Origin: Arthrobacter sp. | GTDB taxonomy: Bacteria > Actinomycetota > Actinomycetes > Actinomycetales > Micrococcaceae | Reading direction: 5' to 3' | NCBI GenBank assembly: GCA_023264815.1 | Contig: JAHFUZ010000013.1 | Location: forward strand, 41,093-105,092 | DNA length: 64,000 bases | Part shown: one piece after another, positions 8,009-16,688 of the stretch | Position numbering within the stretch: position 1 is the stretch's first letter | Layout of the letters: each line of letters starts with the position of its first letter | Translations under genes and position numbers: made by a program | The notes under the pieces: model-generated | What the model saw: only the letters and a program-made list of their open reading frames with translations | The model's database searches: none | What the model was told of the DNA's origin: nothing

Positions 8009-8928
8009 TAGTGGGGAATGCTTTCCTGGTTGCGGTGGGCTACTGGTTCGATCTGAAAAGTTGAGTGCTCGACGCTGACTTCGAAATGTTCCGCGACGCA
8101 GCGCTGCAGGTCCGCCAGGATCTCGGCGGCGTGGCCGTCCAGCATGCAGCCGTCTTCGACTGTGACGTGCGCGGAGAGGACTGGGGTGCCCGAGGCGACC
8201 AGGGAGGCATGCAGGTCATGGACGTCGATGACGTGCGGCAGGGCAAGGATGTGTTTACGGACCTCTGCCAGGTCAAGGCCTGCCGGCGCGTTCTCCATCA
8301 GCACGTTCAGGGTCTCGCTGAGCAGCTTCAGGGTCCGGGGGATGATCAGCGCCCCGATCAGCAGGGATACGACGGCGTCGGCCTGCACCCAGCCGGTGAC
8401 GGCGATGATGATGGCGGCGACGATAACGGCGACGGATCCCAGGGCGTCATTGAGGACCTCGAGGAACGCGGCACGCATATTGAAGTTATGCTTCCGGCCC
8501 GAGGCCAGCACGATCAGGCCGATGACGTTGCCGGCCAGGCCGATGATGCCGAACCAGAGCATCGTGGACCCACCGACATCCGGAGGTTCGAACAGCCGGC
8601 GGATGCCTTCGATGATGACGAAACCGCCCACGCCCAGGAGCAGGGCCGCCTGCCCGGCGGCGGCGACGATCTCTGCCCGTTTGTAACCCCAGGTCCGCTT
8701 CATGGTGGCGGGTTTGAGCGCCAGCGACGCGGCAATAAGGGCGATCAGCAGGCCAGTGGAATCGGTGAACATGTGTCCGGCGTCGGCCAGCAGGGCAAGG
8801 CTGCCGGTCAGGAAGGAACCGATGATTTCGGCGACCATCACGGCGAAGGTGATGGTGAAGACGATGATCAGTTTTCCGCGCTGAGCCGCCCCGTCACCGG
8901 CGCCGTGGGCGTGATCGTGGCCGCTCAC
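8008..8928 (-). CDS. Cation diffusion facilitator (CzcD-like Zn/Cd/Co efflux)
   Basis: 306 residues beginning with GTG that overlaps the ArsR stop (GTGA). The N-terminus is His-rich (GHDHAHG). Six membrane segments fill about 18-200, with the metal-site motif LLADAGHMFTDSTG, and a C-terminal cytoplasmic domain (about 215-300) carries the usual His residues. CDF proteins exchange divalent cations for protons. Coupling with a CmtR-like sensor upstream and a DsbA-like gene downstream suggests cadmium, lead or zinc as inducers. Confidence 0.88.
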   Translation of the reverse strand: MSGHDHAHGAGDGAAQRGKLIIVFTITFAVMVAEIIGSFLTGSLALLADAGHMFTDSTGLLIALIAASLALKPATMKRTWGYKRAEIVAAAGQAALLLGVGGFVIIEGIRRLFEPPDVGGSTMLWFGIIGLAGNVIGLIVLASGRKHNFNMRAAFLEVLNDALGSVAVIVAAIIIAVTGWVQADAVVSLLIGALIIPRTLKLLSETLNVLMENAPAGLDLAEVRKHILALPHVIDVHDLHASLVASGTPVLSAHVTVEDGCMLDGHAAEILADLQRCVAEHFEVSVEHSTFQIEPVAHRNQESIPH

Positions 8929-9302
8929 GAATGGATCTCCTGGTTTACCGCCCCGGTCCGGGAGAATGCGGTTGTCTCCTGGGCGCAGTCAGGGTCAGCG
9001 CACTGGCAGATGGGGCCGACCGTGAGGATGGTACCGAGCAGGTCATCCAGGGCGTGGGCAAGGCGGGGATCAGAAAGTTCGTACCTGACGCGCCGTCCCA
9101 CGGGCTCGGCCAGGACCAGCCCGCAGTCGCGCAGGCAGGCAAGGTGATTGGAAAGAATCTGGCGGCTCACACCGATCCTTTCGGCCAGATCAGAGGGAAA
9201 CGCCGGACCGTTCCGCAGCGTGAGCAGGACCGCTGCCCTGGTCGGGTCTGCGAGGGCTTTGCCGAACCGGGCCAGGACCTCAGTGCTCGAGAGAATGCGC
9301 AT
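8925..9302 (-). CDS. CmtR-like ArsR-family metal sensor
   Basis: 125 residues from ATG 9300-9302, chosen because it gives the usual CmtR N-terminus (about ten residues before LARFGKALADPTR). A GTG at 9357-9359 that overlaps the upstream stop is a possible longer start. Winged-helix DNA-binding region about 36-75; Cys56 and Cys60 (CLRDC) sit in the recognition helix and Cys99/101/106 in the tail, matching the Cys57-Cys61-Cys102 plan of mycobacterial CmtR, which senses Cd(II) and Pb(II). It should repress its own operon with the CDF gene. Confidence 0.82.
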   Translation of the reverse strand: MRILSSTEVLARFGKALADPTRAAVLLTLRNGPAFPSDLAERIGVSRQILSNHLACLRDCGLVLAEPVGRRVRYELSDPRLAHALDDLLGTILTVGPICQCADPDCAQETTAFSRTGAVNQEIHS

Positions 9303-9355
9303 ACCGGCAATATTACAGCTGTTTCTGGATTCAGGAAAGCCTGGATCGACGCGGT

Positions 9356-11446
9356 TCACCGGCCATCCCGCCGCCGGTCGATCCTGCTGTCGCGCTCCTG
9401 CAGCTGGGCAAGCATGTCGTTGTATGCGTCCAGATCCGCATCGTTGTTCCGTACGGCGGCGCGGTCGGTGCGGCGCATTTCCCTGGCATCAGAGCGGGAC
9501 CACATCACCGCGACGCCGATGGCAATGAGTAAAGTGGGGACTTCCCCGATGCCCCAGGTGATGGCTCCGCCCATCTGCTGGTCGGCCAGGGCCGACGGTC
9601 CCCAGTCCCGGCCCAGGCCGGTGAACCAGTCCGGCTGCAGGAGAGTTGGTGAGCCCATGAGCGTTACCCCGAAGAAGGCATGGAAGGCCATGGTTGCCAG
9701 CAGCAGCAGGAGCCGCAGCGGGTAGGGGGCGCGGCGCGGCAGCGGGTCGGTTCCGATCATCGAGAGGATGAACAGGTAACCGGTGATCAGGAAGTGGGCG
9801 GTCATCAGCTCATGTCCGGCATGTTCGCGCAGAGCGAACCCGAAGGCGTCTGAGTAGTAGAACAGCACGATGGAACCGGCGAAGTTGGCCGCGACAAACA
9901 GCGGGTGGGTCAGGACCGCCGCCACCCGGGAATGAACCAGAATCATGATCCATTCCCTGGGGCCGCGGGAGCCGTCCCGCCGCGGGGCCAGGGTGCGCAG
10001 GGCCAGGGTGACCGGGGAGCCGAGGACCAGGAAGACGGGGACGACCATGGTCAGGGCCATGTGATCGACCATGTGGGCGCTGAAAAGTACCCTGCCATAT
10101 ACGGAAGGGCCGCCGGACGTGAAAAAGACCAGCGCCGCAAGCCCGGTGAGCCAGAGCGCCGTCCGGATCCAGGGCCAGTTGTCCCCGCGCCGGCGCAGGC
10201 GATGCGCGCCCAAAAGATACAGGACAGCAGCGGTAGCGGCCAGGGTGATCCACAGCCAGTCCGGCCGCCACACGGTAAACCAGCGCTCCGGGGTCAGTTC
10301 CGGCGGCAGAAGGTATCCGGTGAGCACTTCGGCCGGGGTGAGGGCCGCGCGGATTTCTTCGCCGCCGGGCGGAGGCGTCCGGCTCAGGGCTGCTGCGAGG
10401 CCGCTGACGGCGCCCATGATCAGCAGTTCCGCGACGATGAACCGCCACAGCACCGTGCCCGCTCCCGGCGCATCCTTCCGGCTCAGGGCGGGGATGAGGC
10501 GGGTACGGTGCAGATATCCGATGATGCCCAGGATGATGACGGCGGCGGTTTTGGCCATGACCAGGACGCCGTACGGGGAGGCCAGTCCTTCCGGCAGCGC
10601 CATCCGGATTGAGGCGTTAATGATGCCGGAAGCGGAGACCAGGATGAAGGCGAACAAGGCCAGGGACGAGAACCGGCGAAGGACCGCTGCTGTGTCTTTG
10701 CCCAGGGCTGTTCCGGCCACGGTGAGGGCGATCAGTCCGCCGAACCAGAGGCACACCCCGACCAGGTGAAGGCCCAGGGAATTGGTGGCCTGTTCGTGGT
10801 CGGTACCGCTGGAGGCATGGCCAATGAGGATGACGGGAACCAGTCCTGCGATGGCCAGCAGCGCCGCGGCCGCCAGGGGCCCCGGCGAGCGGGCACCGAA
10901 CACCACTGTTGCTACCACTGCTGCGATGATCACGACCGACAGCCACGCGTTTCCGCTGGGCAGTTCTGTCATATAGGCGACAAGGCCGGCAGAAAATTCG
11001 GGGCTGCCGGAGACCGGGACGCCGGCGATGTCCGCGAAGCCCAGGACCAGGACCGCCAGCGCCGAGAAGGTCCAGATGATGCTGGTGGTCGCAACCAGGA
11101 CCATGATCCGGGTAAAGGCGGGGTGCTCAGCCCCTGTTGCCGGGGCCTGCCGGCGAACACCGGTTCGGGAGGCCCGGCCGGCGCTTTTGAGGGGCGGGAG
11201 AATGAAAGCGGCAAAGACAAGCCCGCCGATCGTTGCCGCCGCCGCCAGGTTGTGTATTGTCTGCGCCAGGCCGTAGCCCCACTGAACCAGCGCCCCCGGG
11301 TCCCGGGTCTCGGCCGGAAGAGTTCCCCTGCCGTAGGCGGTCGCAGCAAGGACGACCACCAAGGCAACTGCGCAGGCGGCCGCCAGCCAGACCGGCCCGG
11401 GTGAAACAGTTGTCCTCTCCTGTGAAGTGGAGGCTTTGAGCGCCAC
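9356..11446 (-). CDS. CopD-CtaG fusion membrane protein
   Basis: 696 residues, about 14-16 membrane segments. The first half (about 60-390) is CopD-like, a domain linked to copper uptake or transfer; the second half (about 430-660) is caa3_CtaG-like, with HMVDHMALTM and MTAHFLITGYLF supplying conserved His residues, linked to assembly of cytochrome oxidase Cu sites. The C-terminal tail is charged and cytoplasmic. The fusion is common in actinobacteria. It starts the leftward operon and is divergent from the ArsR gene at 11657, whose partner downstream is a stand-alone CtaG. Confidence 0.87.
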   Translation of the reverse strand: MALKASTSQERTTVSPGPVWLAAACAVALVVVLAATAYGRGTLPAETRDPGALVQWGYGLAQTIHNLAAAATIGGLVFAAFILPPLKSAGRASRTGVRRQAPATGAEHPAFTRIMVLVATTSIIWTFSALAVLVLGFADIAGVPVSGSPEFSAGLVAYMTELPSGNAWLSVVIIAAVVATVVFGARSPGPLAAAALLAIAGLVPVILIGHASSGTDHEQATNSLGLHLVGVCLWFGGLIALTVAGTALGKDTAAVLRRFSSLALFAFILVSASGIINASIRMALPEGLASPYGVLVMAKTAAVIILGIIGYLHRTRLIPALSRKDAPGAGTVLWRFIVAELLIMGAVSGLAAALSRTPPPGGEEIRAALTPAEVLTGYLLPPELTPERWFTVWRPDWLWITLAATAAVLYLLGAHRLRRRGDNWPWIRTALWLTGLAALVFFTSGGPSVYGRVLFSAHMVDHMALTMVVPVFLVLGSPVTLALRTLAPRRDGSRGPREWIMILVHSRVAAVLTHPLFVAANFAGSIVLFYYSDAFGFALREHAGHELMTAHFLITGYLFILSMIGTDPLPRRAPYPLRLLLLLATMAFHAFFGVTLMGSPTLLQPDWFTGLGRDWGPSALADQQMGGAITWGIGEVPTLLIAIGVAVMWSRSDAREMRRTDRAAVRNNDADLDAYNDMLAQLQERDSRIDRRRDGR

Positions 11447-11656
11447 GATACGTCCTAACCTGGTCCTGGCCGCGTCCCGGAAGGGCGGGGACGGAGCGCG
11501 AAACGAAACACCGCGCGCGACACCAGATTATCTGTAGAGTTGTTCACACGTTAAACGCGCGTGTCGGCGTGCGTTCCCCCGGGCCGCGGGCCTCGTGCGC
11601 TTCCGCACGTATCCGGGGCAGATCACAGATTCAGCACATAAAGGTAGCCTAGATGG
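11447..11656. promoter_or_regulatory. Divergent promoter region between CopD-CtaG and ArsR genes
   Basis: This 210-base gap must contain both promoters. It has a small hairpin CGTGCG/CGCACG (11594-11609) and a GCGACAC/GTGTCGG inverted pair around 11515-11555. No canonical ArsR palindrome is convincing by eye. TAGCCT (about 11647) lies just before the ArsR start, which might therefore be leaderless. Confidence 0.35.
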
Positions 11657-12076
11657 ATGACGCAGATCCCACCCCTGGCCCCTTCCGGGCCGGAGTGTTC
11701 CCTCCGGCTCGTCGATGCAGACAAAGTCGAGGCGGTCCGGTCCCGGATGCCTGGAGATTCGGACGTGGCCGATTTGGCGGTGATCTTCGGGCTGCTCTCG
11801 GACCCTGGCCGGGTCAGGATCCTGATCGCCCTCCTCGAAGGGGAAATGTGCGTCTGCGACCTGGCAGCAACCACCGGGCTGAGCGAATCCGGCGTCTCCC
11901 ACGCCCTGCGCCTGCTGCGCGGGCCCAGGGTTGTTCAGGTGCGCCGCTCGGGCAGAATGGCCTACTACTCACTGGCAGACTCCCACGTCCGGATGCTGCT
12001 CGATCTTGGCCTGACCCACGTGGGCCATACAGGGAAGGACCGGTTGCGCGCGGTCGAAACCGCCCAGCCAGGCTGA
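11657..12076 (+). CDS. SmtB/CadC-like ArsR-family zinc-type sensor
   Basis: 139 residues. A winged helix covers about 40-105. The C-terminal helix keeps the full alpha-5 metal site: Asp108, His110, His121, His124, with exactly the +2/+13/+16 spacing known in SmtB (which has Glu at the last place). CVC at 65-67 recalls the alpha-3 site of CadC. So it is probably a zinc or cadmium/cobalt-responsive repressor. It is divergent from the CopD-CtaG gene and 42 bases before ctaG, and may control both directions. Confidence 0.82.
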   Translation: MTQIPPLAPSGPECSLRLVDADKVEAVRSRMPGDSDVADLAVIFGLLSDPGRVRILIALLEGEMCVCDLAATTGLSESGVSHALRLLRGPRVVQVRRSGRMAYYSLADSHVRMLLDLGLTHVGHTGKDRLRAVETAQPG

Positions 12077-12118
12077 TAGGGGCCGCTGTGTCTGCGCGGT
12101 GCGGCCGCCGGTGCTGCC

Positions 12119-13087
12119 ATGTCTGAGCCGGAGATCACCGGTCCGGTCTGGCTTCCTTCGCTGCCCCCGTCGCTTACTGAATACCTGGCGCCCAACCTGC
12201 AGCCGGTACCGCTGATCCCTGCCCTGACGCTCCTGGCCGCGGTGTTTTACCTTGCAGGGGCGATCCGGCTGTGGCGGCAGGGCCGGCGCTGGTCCGTGGT
12301 GCGGACCTGTTCCTTCCTGGTGGGCTGTCTGGCCATCCTCGTGGTCATGGGAGCCGGTATCGAAGGGTACGGGCTGCGGATGTTCTCCATCTTCATGTTC
12401 CAGCAACTGACTCTCATGATGGCCGTTCCACCGCTGCTGGTAATTGGATCACCAGGAACACTGCTGCTGCGTGCCACACCACACGGCAGGCTCGGCCGCC
12501 GCGTCCTTCAGGCAGCGCTGTGGGGTCTGCGTTCGGGCTGGGGGCGCATTGCGATTCACCCGGCCTTCATGGTCCCGCTGTTCCTGCTCAGCTTCTACGG
12601 CGTGTACTTCTCGGGCCTGGCGGACCTGCTGCTGCCTAGCTGGTACGGCCACGTCGGCCTGGAACTGCTGTTTTTGATCTCCGGGATCCTCTTCACTGTC
12701 CCGTTAATCTCCGCCGATCCCCTGCCGAGCCGCCAGACACACTTCGGGCGGATGGTCGACATTTTCGCGGAGATGCCGCTCCATGCCTTCTTCGGGGTGG
12801 TCGTCATGATGGCGACCACGCCCATGGTGAAGTTCTTCGCCGCACCCCCTCCAGGATGGAATGTCGACCCGATGACGGACCAAGGCGTGGCCGGCGGACT
12901 GGCCTGGTCCTACGGGGAGCTGCCCGGGGTGCTCCTGCTGATGTTCATCCTGGTCCGGTGGCAGCGCGAGGAGGCAAGATCCAACGCCAGCATCGAGCGG
13001 GCCGAGCTGACCGGAGGAACCCCCGAGCTGGACGCCTACAACAGCTACCTGCAGCACCTGGCAGACAGACCTGAGCGTCACCGCTGA
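12119..13087 (+). CDS. CtaG-like cytochrome c oxidase assembly protein
   Basis: 322 residues with about seven membrane segments, homologous to the C-terminal half of the protein at 9356-11446: shared landmarks are the QLTLMMAVPPLLVIGSP segment, PLPSRQTHFGRM and the C-terminal ELDAYNSYLQ, which parallels DLDAYNDML in the fusion. caa3_CtaG proteins help insert copper into terminal oxidases. It follows the ArsR gene in what is probably one transcript. Confidence 0.85.
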   Translation: MSEPEITGPVWLPSLPPSLTEYLAPNLQPVPLIPALTLLAAVFYLAGAIRLWRQGRRWSVVRTCSFLVGCLAILVVMGAGIEGYGLRMFSIFMFQQLTLMMAVPPLLVIGSPGTLLLRATPHGRLGRRVLQAALWGLRSGWGRIAIHPAFMVPLFLLSFYGVYFSGLADLLLPSWYGHVGLELLFLISGILFTVPLISADPLPSRQTHFGRMVDIFAEMPLHAFFGVVVMMATTPMVKFFAAPPPGWNVDPMTDQGVAGGLAWSYGELPGVLLLMFILVRWQREEARSNASIERAELTGGTPELDAYNSYLQHLADRPERHR

Positions 13088-13193
13088 TCAGCAGCGCCGT
13101 CCGACTTGACCCCCGGGTCTGGTCGTATGAAGATATCTGCAGACGAGTTTTACAAAGCGTAGAAGTAGCTTTCTTTTCCTGCTGTTATCGGAT

Positions 13194-13223
13194 TGTGACA
13201 TTCTCGTTCGGTTAGGTAGCATT
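13194..13223 (+). promoter_or_regulatory. Promoter of the M23 peptidase unit
   Basis: TTGTGA (13194-13199) and TAGCAT (13218-13223) are separated by 18 bases, just upstream of the riboswitch. The other two riboswitch units also have a TGTGACA element in the corresponding place, which supports the assignment. Confidence 0.5.
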
Positions 13224-13264
13224 GATTCAGGCTTTTCTGTATTAAGCCTCGGCTCCGCATGCTC

Positions 13265-13445
13265 AGCCCCGCCGGCGGTGCCAGACGACGAACCCTTTAC
13301 GGCGGGGGCGGAGGACCCACTCACGGCAGCTTGCTGCCTTGGGGTGAAGACGCACACTCGGCAGCGGCCCTGCGGGCCGGTGACGGGGCTGCGTCCGGGC
13401 TTTTTTCCTTGGCCCGAACCCGACAGCTAACTTCGCAGGCGACCT
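13265..13445 (+). promoter_or_regulatory. c-di-AMP riboswitch ahead of M23 peptidase
   Basis: The blocks GGAGGACCC (13311), TTGGGGTGAAGAC (13340) and the 3' core CCCGAACCCGACAGCTAAC followed by TTCGCAGGC (about 13411-13440) identify a second ydaO/rpfA-class riboswitch. It is more diverged than the two NlpC copies. GAAAGGA and the GTG of the peptidase follow. Confidence 0.82.
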
Positions 13446-13457
13446 GAAAGGATAGCT

Positions 13458-14270
13458 GTGCTCCCCTCCCGCCACGGCCGCCGCCGTGCCCTGCCCCGAG
13501 ACCGCTCCCGAGCCCGCGCAGGTGCTGCAGGGCCGCGGGGACGGTCCGGTCCCCACGCCCCGTCCCGGCGCCCTGCCTGGCTTCCCGGGGCCTCCGCTTT
13601 TGCTGCCGTCGCTATGCTCGCGTCCGGTATACCCGCCGCGCATGCCGGCCTAGTTGCTGCCGGACCCGTCCCAGCCGCCCCGCCGGCGGCCGTTGAGGCT
13701 GCACCGGCCATTGCGGCGCAGGCGCAGGCGGTCATCACCTATCCACGCACTGACGTCGGAACCAGTCCGGCCGAACGGCCTGCGGCACCGGCGCCTGCCG
13801 GAACAGGATCCACTGCCGGAACGCCGGCCGCAGTTCCTCCCGATGCAGCGGCGGCACCGCCAGGGGCTGTACCCGTGGATGCCACCTTGGCCGCCCCGCT
13901 GGCCAGCATGTCCATTTCGTCTCCGTTCGGTTTCCGGACCAGCCCGATCACCGGCGGGTCCGGCGAACTGCATACCGGACTGGACTTGGTGGCCTCCTGC
14001 CAGACCGCAGTGTTCAGCGCCGGCTCCGGCACCGTGGTGGAGGCCGGGTGGTCCCAGAACGGCGGAGGGAACCGCATCGTGGTGGATCATGGCAATGGGA
14101 TGAAGAGCACGTATAACCATCTTTCGTCGATAGAGGTTCCGGTCGGAGCCGTGGTGGGCAAGGGCCAGCGGCTCGGCGGTGCCGGCACGACCGGAAACTC
14201 CACCGGATGCCACCTGCACTTCGAAATCGTCCGCAACGGCGTGACCGTGGATCCCCAGGGCTGGCTTTGA
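13458..14270 (+). CDS. Secreted M23-family peptidase (LytM-like)
   Basis: 270 residues from GTG with GAAAGGA upstream. An Arg-rich start and hydrophobic segment (about 38-58) form the export signal; an Ala/Pro-rich spacer runs to about 145. The catalytic domain (about 150-270) has the zinc motif HTGLD and the HLHFE pair, so the metalloprotease is intact and should cleave peptidoglycan cross-bridges or act as an endopeptidase. It is first in a run with DUF305, DUF3105 and SURF1 genes, all under the upstream riboswitch if no internal promoter exists. Confidence 0.87.
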   Translation: MLPSRHGRRRALPRDRSRARAGAAGPRGRSGPHAPSRRPAWLPGASAFAAVAMLASGIPAAHAGLVAAGPVPAAPPAAVEAAPAIAAQAQAVITYPRTDVGTSPAERPAAPAPAGTGSTAGTPAAVPPDAAAAPPGAVPVDATLAAPLASMSISSPFGFRTSPITGGSGELHTGLDLVASCQTAVFSAGSGTVVEAGWSQNGGGNRIVVDHGNGMKSTYNHLSSIEVPVGAVVGKGQRLGGAGTTGNSTGCHLHFEIVRNGVTVDPQGWL

Positions 14271-14272
14271 GC

Positions 14273-14947
14273 ATGACCGACATGGAGGCGCGCGAACAGC
14301 CCAAGGCAACGTCGGTGCTGCCCAGGAAACGGCTGTGGGCAGTTTTTGTCACGGTTGTGGCCCTCACCGCGCTGGGCTTCTTTGCCTTGGGGCGGCTTTC
14401 CGCCGCGCCCACTGTAGTCCCGGACGCCGGCCCGGACGCCGGGTTTGCCCGGGATATGCAGACCCATCATGCCCAGGCGGTGGAGATGGCCCTGCTGATC
14501 CGGGACAAGTCCGAGAACCCCGAGGTCCGGGCGATTGCCTATGACATTGCCACTGCACAGCAGCATCAAAATGGGCAGATGTTTGCCTGGCTGCAGGACT
14601 GGGGGCTCTCCCAGACCGGGACAGCGCCGCCGATGGCCTGGATGAAGGCAGATGGTACTCATGACGGGGCCGGTGCCTCGCACGGTGCCCCAGCTGCCGG
14701 TGGCGGAAATACCATGGAAGGCATGGCCACCCAGGAACAGATGCAGGCCTTGCGCGAATCCTCAGGTGCGGAGGCGGAGCGTTTATTCGTTGATTTGATG
14801 ATCCGCCATCATCAAGGTGGCGTTGCAATGGCCACCGCCGGTACCCGTCTGGCGGAAACCTCAAAGGTACGGGACTTCGCTGCCCGTATCCTCGAAGCAC
14901 AGACAGCTGAAATCAGGGCCCTTGAAGAGCTCCGTGGCCGACTTTGA
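14273..14947 (+). CDS. DUF305 protein, membrane-anchored
   Basis: 224 residues; ATG is two bases after the peptidase stop. One membrane anchor (about 18-40) is followed by two DUF305 halves, each with the His-His signature: DMQTHHAQAVEMA and LMIRHHQGGVAMA. The family folds as a ferritin-like four-helix bundle outside the cell and is often linked to copper. A Gly/Ala/His insertion separates the halves. A DUF305 lipoprotein also occurs at 63601. Confidence 0.85.
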   Translation: MTDMEAREQPKATSVLPRKRLWAVFVTVVALTALGFFALGRLSAAPTVVPDAGPDAGFARDMQTHHAQAVEMALLIRDKSENPEVRAIAYDIATAQQHQNGQMFAWLQDWGLSQTGTAPPMAWMKADGTHDGAGASHGAPAAGGGNTMEGMATQEQMQALRESSGAEAERLFVDLMIRHHQGGVAMATAGTRLAETSKVRDFAARILEAQTAEIRALEELRGRL

Positions 14948-14974
14948 CCGCCCCAAAAGAGAGTGAGACCGCCG

Positions 14975-15610
14975 ATGTCCGGAAAACCGAAAGCCGGTGA
15001 GGACCGCAAAGCGCTCCTAGCTGCAGTGCAGGCCAGGCATCGGGCCGCCGACAGGCGGCGGGCCTGGCTGATCTACGGCACCGGCGCGGCGGTCGTGCTC
15101 GCAATCATTGCCGCAGTGACCTTTGTCCTTGTGGCAGAGGTGCAGCAGCGCGAGCAGCTCAATGCCGCTGCGGCCCGCCCGATCGAGGGTGAGCAGGACT
15201 ATCCGGACCAGTCCAGAAACCACACCAGCGGGGCCGTCAATTATCCGCAGACTCCGGCCACCGGCGGAGACCATGCACCGGTCTGGACGAACTGCGGGAT
15301 CTACACCGCCCCCGTTGAACAGACCCGGGCAGTGCATTCCCTCGAACACGGGGCCGTCTGGCTCACCTACCGCCCCGACCTGCCCACGGACCAGATCGCC
15401 AGCCTAACCTCGCTGGCCGTCGGACAGGATTACCTCTTGGCCAGCCCCGTTCCGGGGCAGGTCTCCCCGGTGGTCGCAACAGCGTGGGGCAAGCAGCTCG
15501 CCGTGGACAGCGGCAGCGACGAACGCCTGGCACCGTTCATTAAAAAATACCGGCAAGGCGCGCAGGCACCCGAGCCCGGGGCTGTTTGTTCCGGCGGCGT
15601 GCAGGGCTGA
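14975..15610 (+). CDS. DUF3105 membrane-anchored protein
   Basis: 211 residues. ATG 14975 is preferred over GTG 14963 because the GAGAGTGAG ribosome site is then well spaced. One membrane segment (about 32-54), then the DUF3105 domain (about 75-210) with the usual HSLEHGAVWLTYRP block. Function is not known; it travels with DUF305 and copper genes in actinobacteria. 28 bases after the DUF305 gene. Confidence 0.82.
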   Translation: MSGKPKAGEDRKALLAAVQARHRAADRRRAWLIYGTGAAVVLAIIAAVTFVLVAEVQQREQLNAAAARPIEGEQDYPDQSRNHTSGAVNYPQTPATGGDHAPVWTNCGIYTAPVEQTRAVHSLEHGAVWLTYRPDLPTDQIASLTSLAVGQDYLLASPVPGQVSPVVATAWGKQLAVDSGSDERLAPFIKKYRQGAQAPEPGAVCSGGVQG

Positions 15611-15612
15611 CA

Positions 15613-16485
15613 TTGCTGCCAAATAAGGACCGGGAGCCCAGGGCCTACGGATTCCTGCTGTCCTGGCGGTGGGTGGGCATCCTGGGTCTGGCCGTTCTGT
15701 TCGCTGCGGCCTGCATAGGGCTGGGTAACTGGCAGATGGACCGGCGAAACCAGGCAGTCACCGAAATCCGCCGTGTCCAGCAGAACTACGACAAGCCGCC
15801 TGTGCCCTACGAAGAAGCCAGCCGCTATTTTGATCACGCCGAGCCGGACGCGAAATGGACGACCGTATCCGTTAGTGGCCAGTACCTCGCCGAAGACCAG
15901 CGGATCGTGCGGAATCGGCCCAACTACTCTGCCGCAGGGTACGAGATTGTGGTGCCGTTCCGTCTGCTAACCGGCGAAACGATCATCATCAACCGCGGCT
16001 GGGTTCCCATCGGAAACAACCGGCCCGGCTACCCTGATATGGTTCCTGCACCGCCGACTGGAACCGTCACTGCGGTGGTGCGGATCAAACCCTCAGAAGC
16101 CGACGTGGACCGCGCTGCTCCGGAAGGGCAACTGGCCAGCATCGACCTGACCTCCTATGCCCGCCAGCTGCAGTACCCTGTGAAGACAGGCAGCTATGGC
16201 CTCATGGCTTCCGAAACGCCCCCGCCGGAAACTGCGCCTCAGCAACTCGCCCCACCCAAGGTGCAGGAAGGGTCAAACCTGTCCTACGCGATGCAGTGGA
16301 TTACCTTCGGCGTGCTGGCCTTTGTCGGGTTCGGTTACATGGCCCGGCAACAGGCCCGCATCGGTCGGGAGGAACGTGAACTTGAGGAACCGTCCGAACC
16401 CGGACAACACCGTGCCCAGGGCAAAGCACGCCGCCCACGCTCTGATGACGAGGAAGATGCTCTTCTGGATGCCATGGGCCTCTAA
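15613..16485 (+). CDS. SURF1-family cytochrome oxidase assembly protein
   Basis: 290 residues from a probable TTG at 15613, two bases after the DUF3105 stop, with GCAGGG as ribosome site. The SURF1 plan is clear: an N-terminal membrane segment (about 18-38), GNWQMDRR, an extracytoplasmic domain including INRGWVP, and a second membrane segment (about 235-253) ahead of a charged cytoplasmic tail. SURF1 aids haem a and Cu site maturation in aa3 oxidase, complementing the two CtaG proteins nearby. The 203 bases after it hold no gene. Confidence 0.82.
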   Translation: MLPNKDREPRAYGFLLSWRWVGILGLAVLFAAACIGLGNWQMDRRNQAVTEIRRVQQNYDKPPVPYEEASRYFDHAEPDAKWTTVSVSGQYLAEDQRIVRNRPNYSAAGYEIVVPFRLLTGETIIINRGWVPIGNNRPGYPDMVPAPPTGTVTAVVRIKPSEADVDRAAPEGQLASIDLTSYARQLQYPVKTGSYGLMASETPPPETAPQQLAPPKVQEGSNLSYAMQWITFGVLAFVGFGYMARQQARIGREERELEEPSEPGQHRAQGKARRPRSDDEEDALLDAMGL

Positions 16486-16688
16486 GAGCGGAGGCCAGCC
16501 AGCCGTGGAGTACCTGACGGCCAGCCGCAGCCGGGCCGGCGGATCCGCTGCAGAGGCGACGACCGGACCCTGGGCGGCCGTTTGCTGCGCACGGCGTCGA
16601 TTGCCCTCAAGGACTGAGCCCCTGGCCCTGACCATCCTTCCCCCAAAGGGACGGCTCACTGGCTCTCTGCAGGGCGGGCGGCGCGGCA

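Noticed and set aside
9303..9359. Longer ArsR start at GTG 9357-9359 overlapping the CopD-CtaG stop
   Set aside because: It would add 19 residues not seen in CmtR proteins; the ATG at 9302 gives the usual N-terminus, though coupling cannot be excluded.
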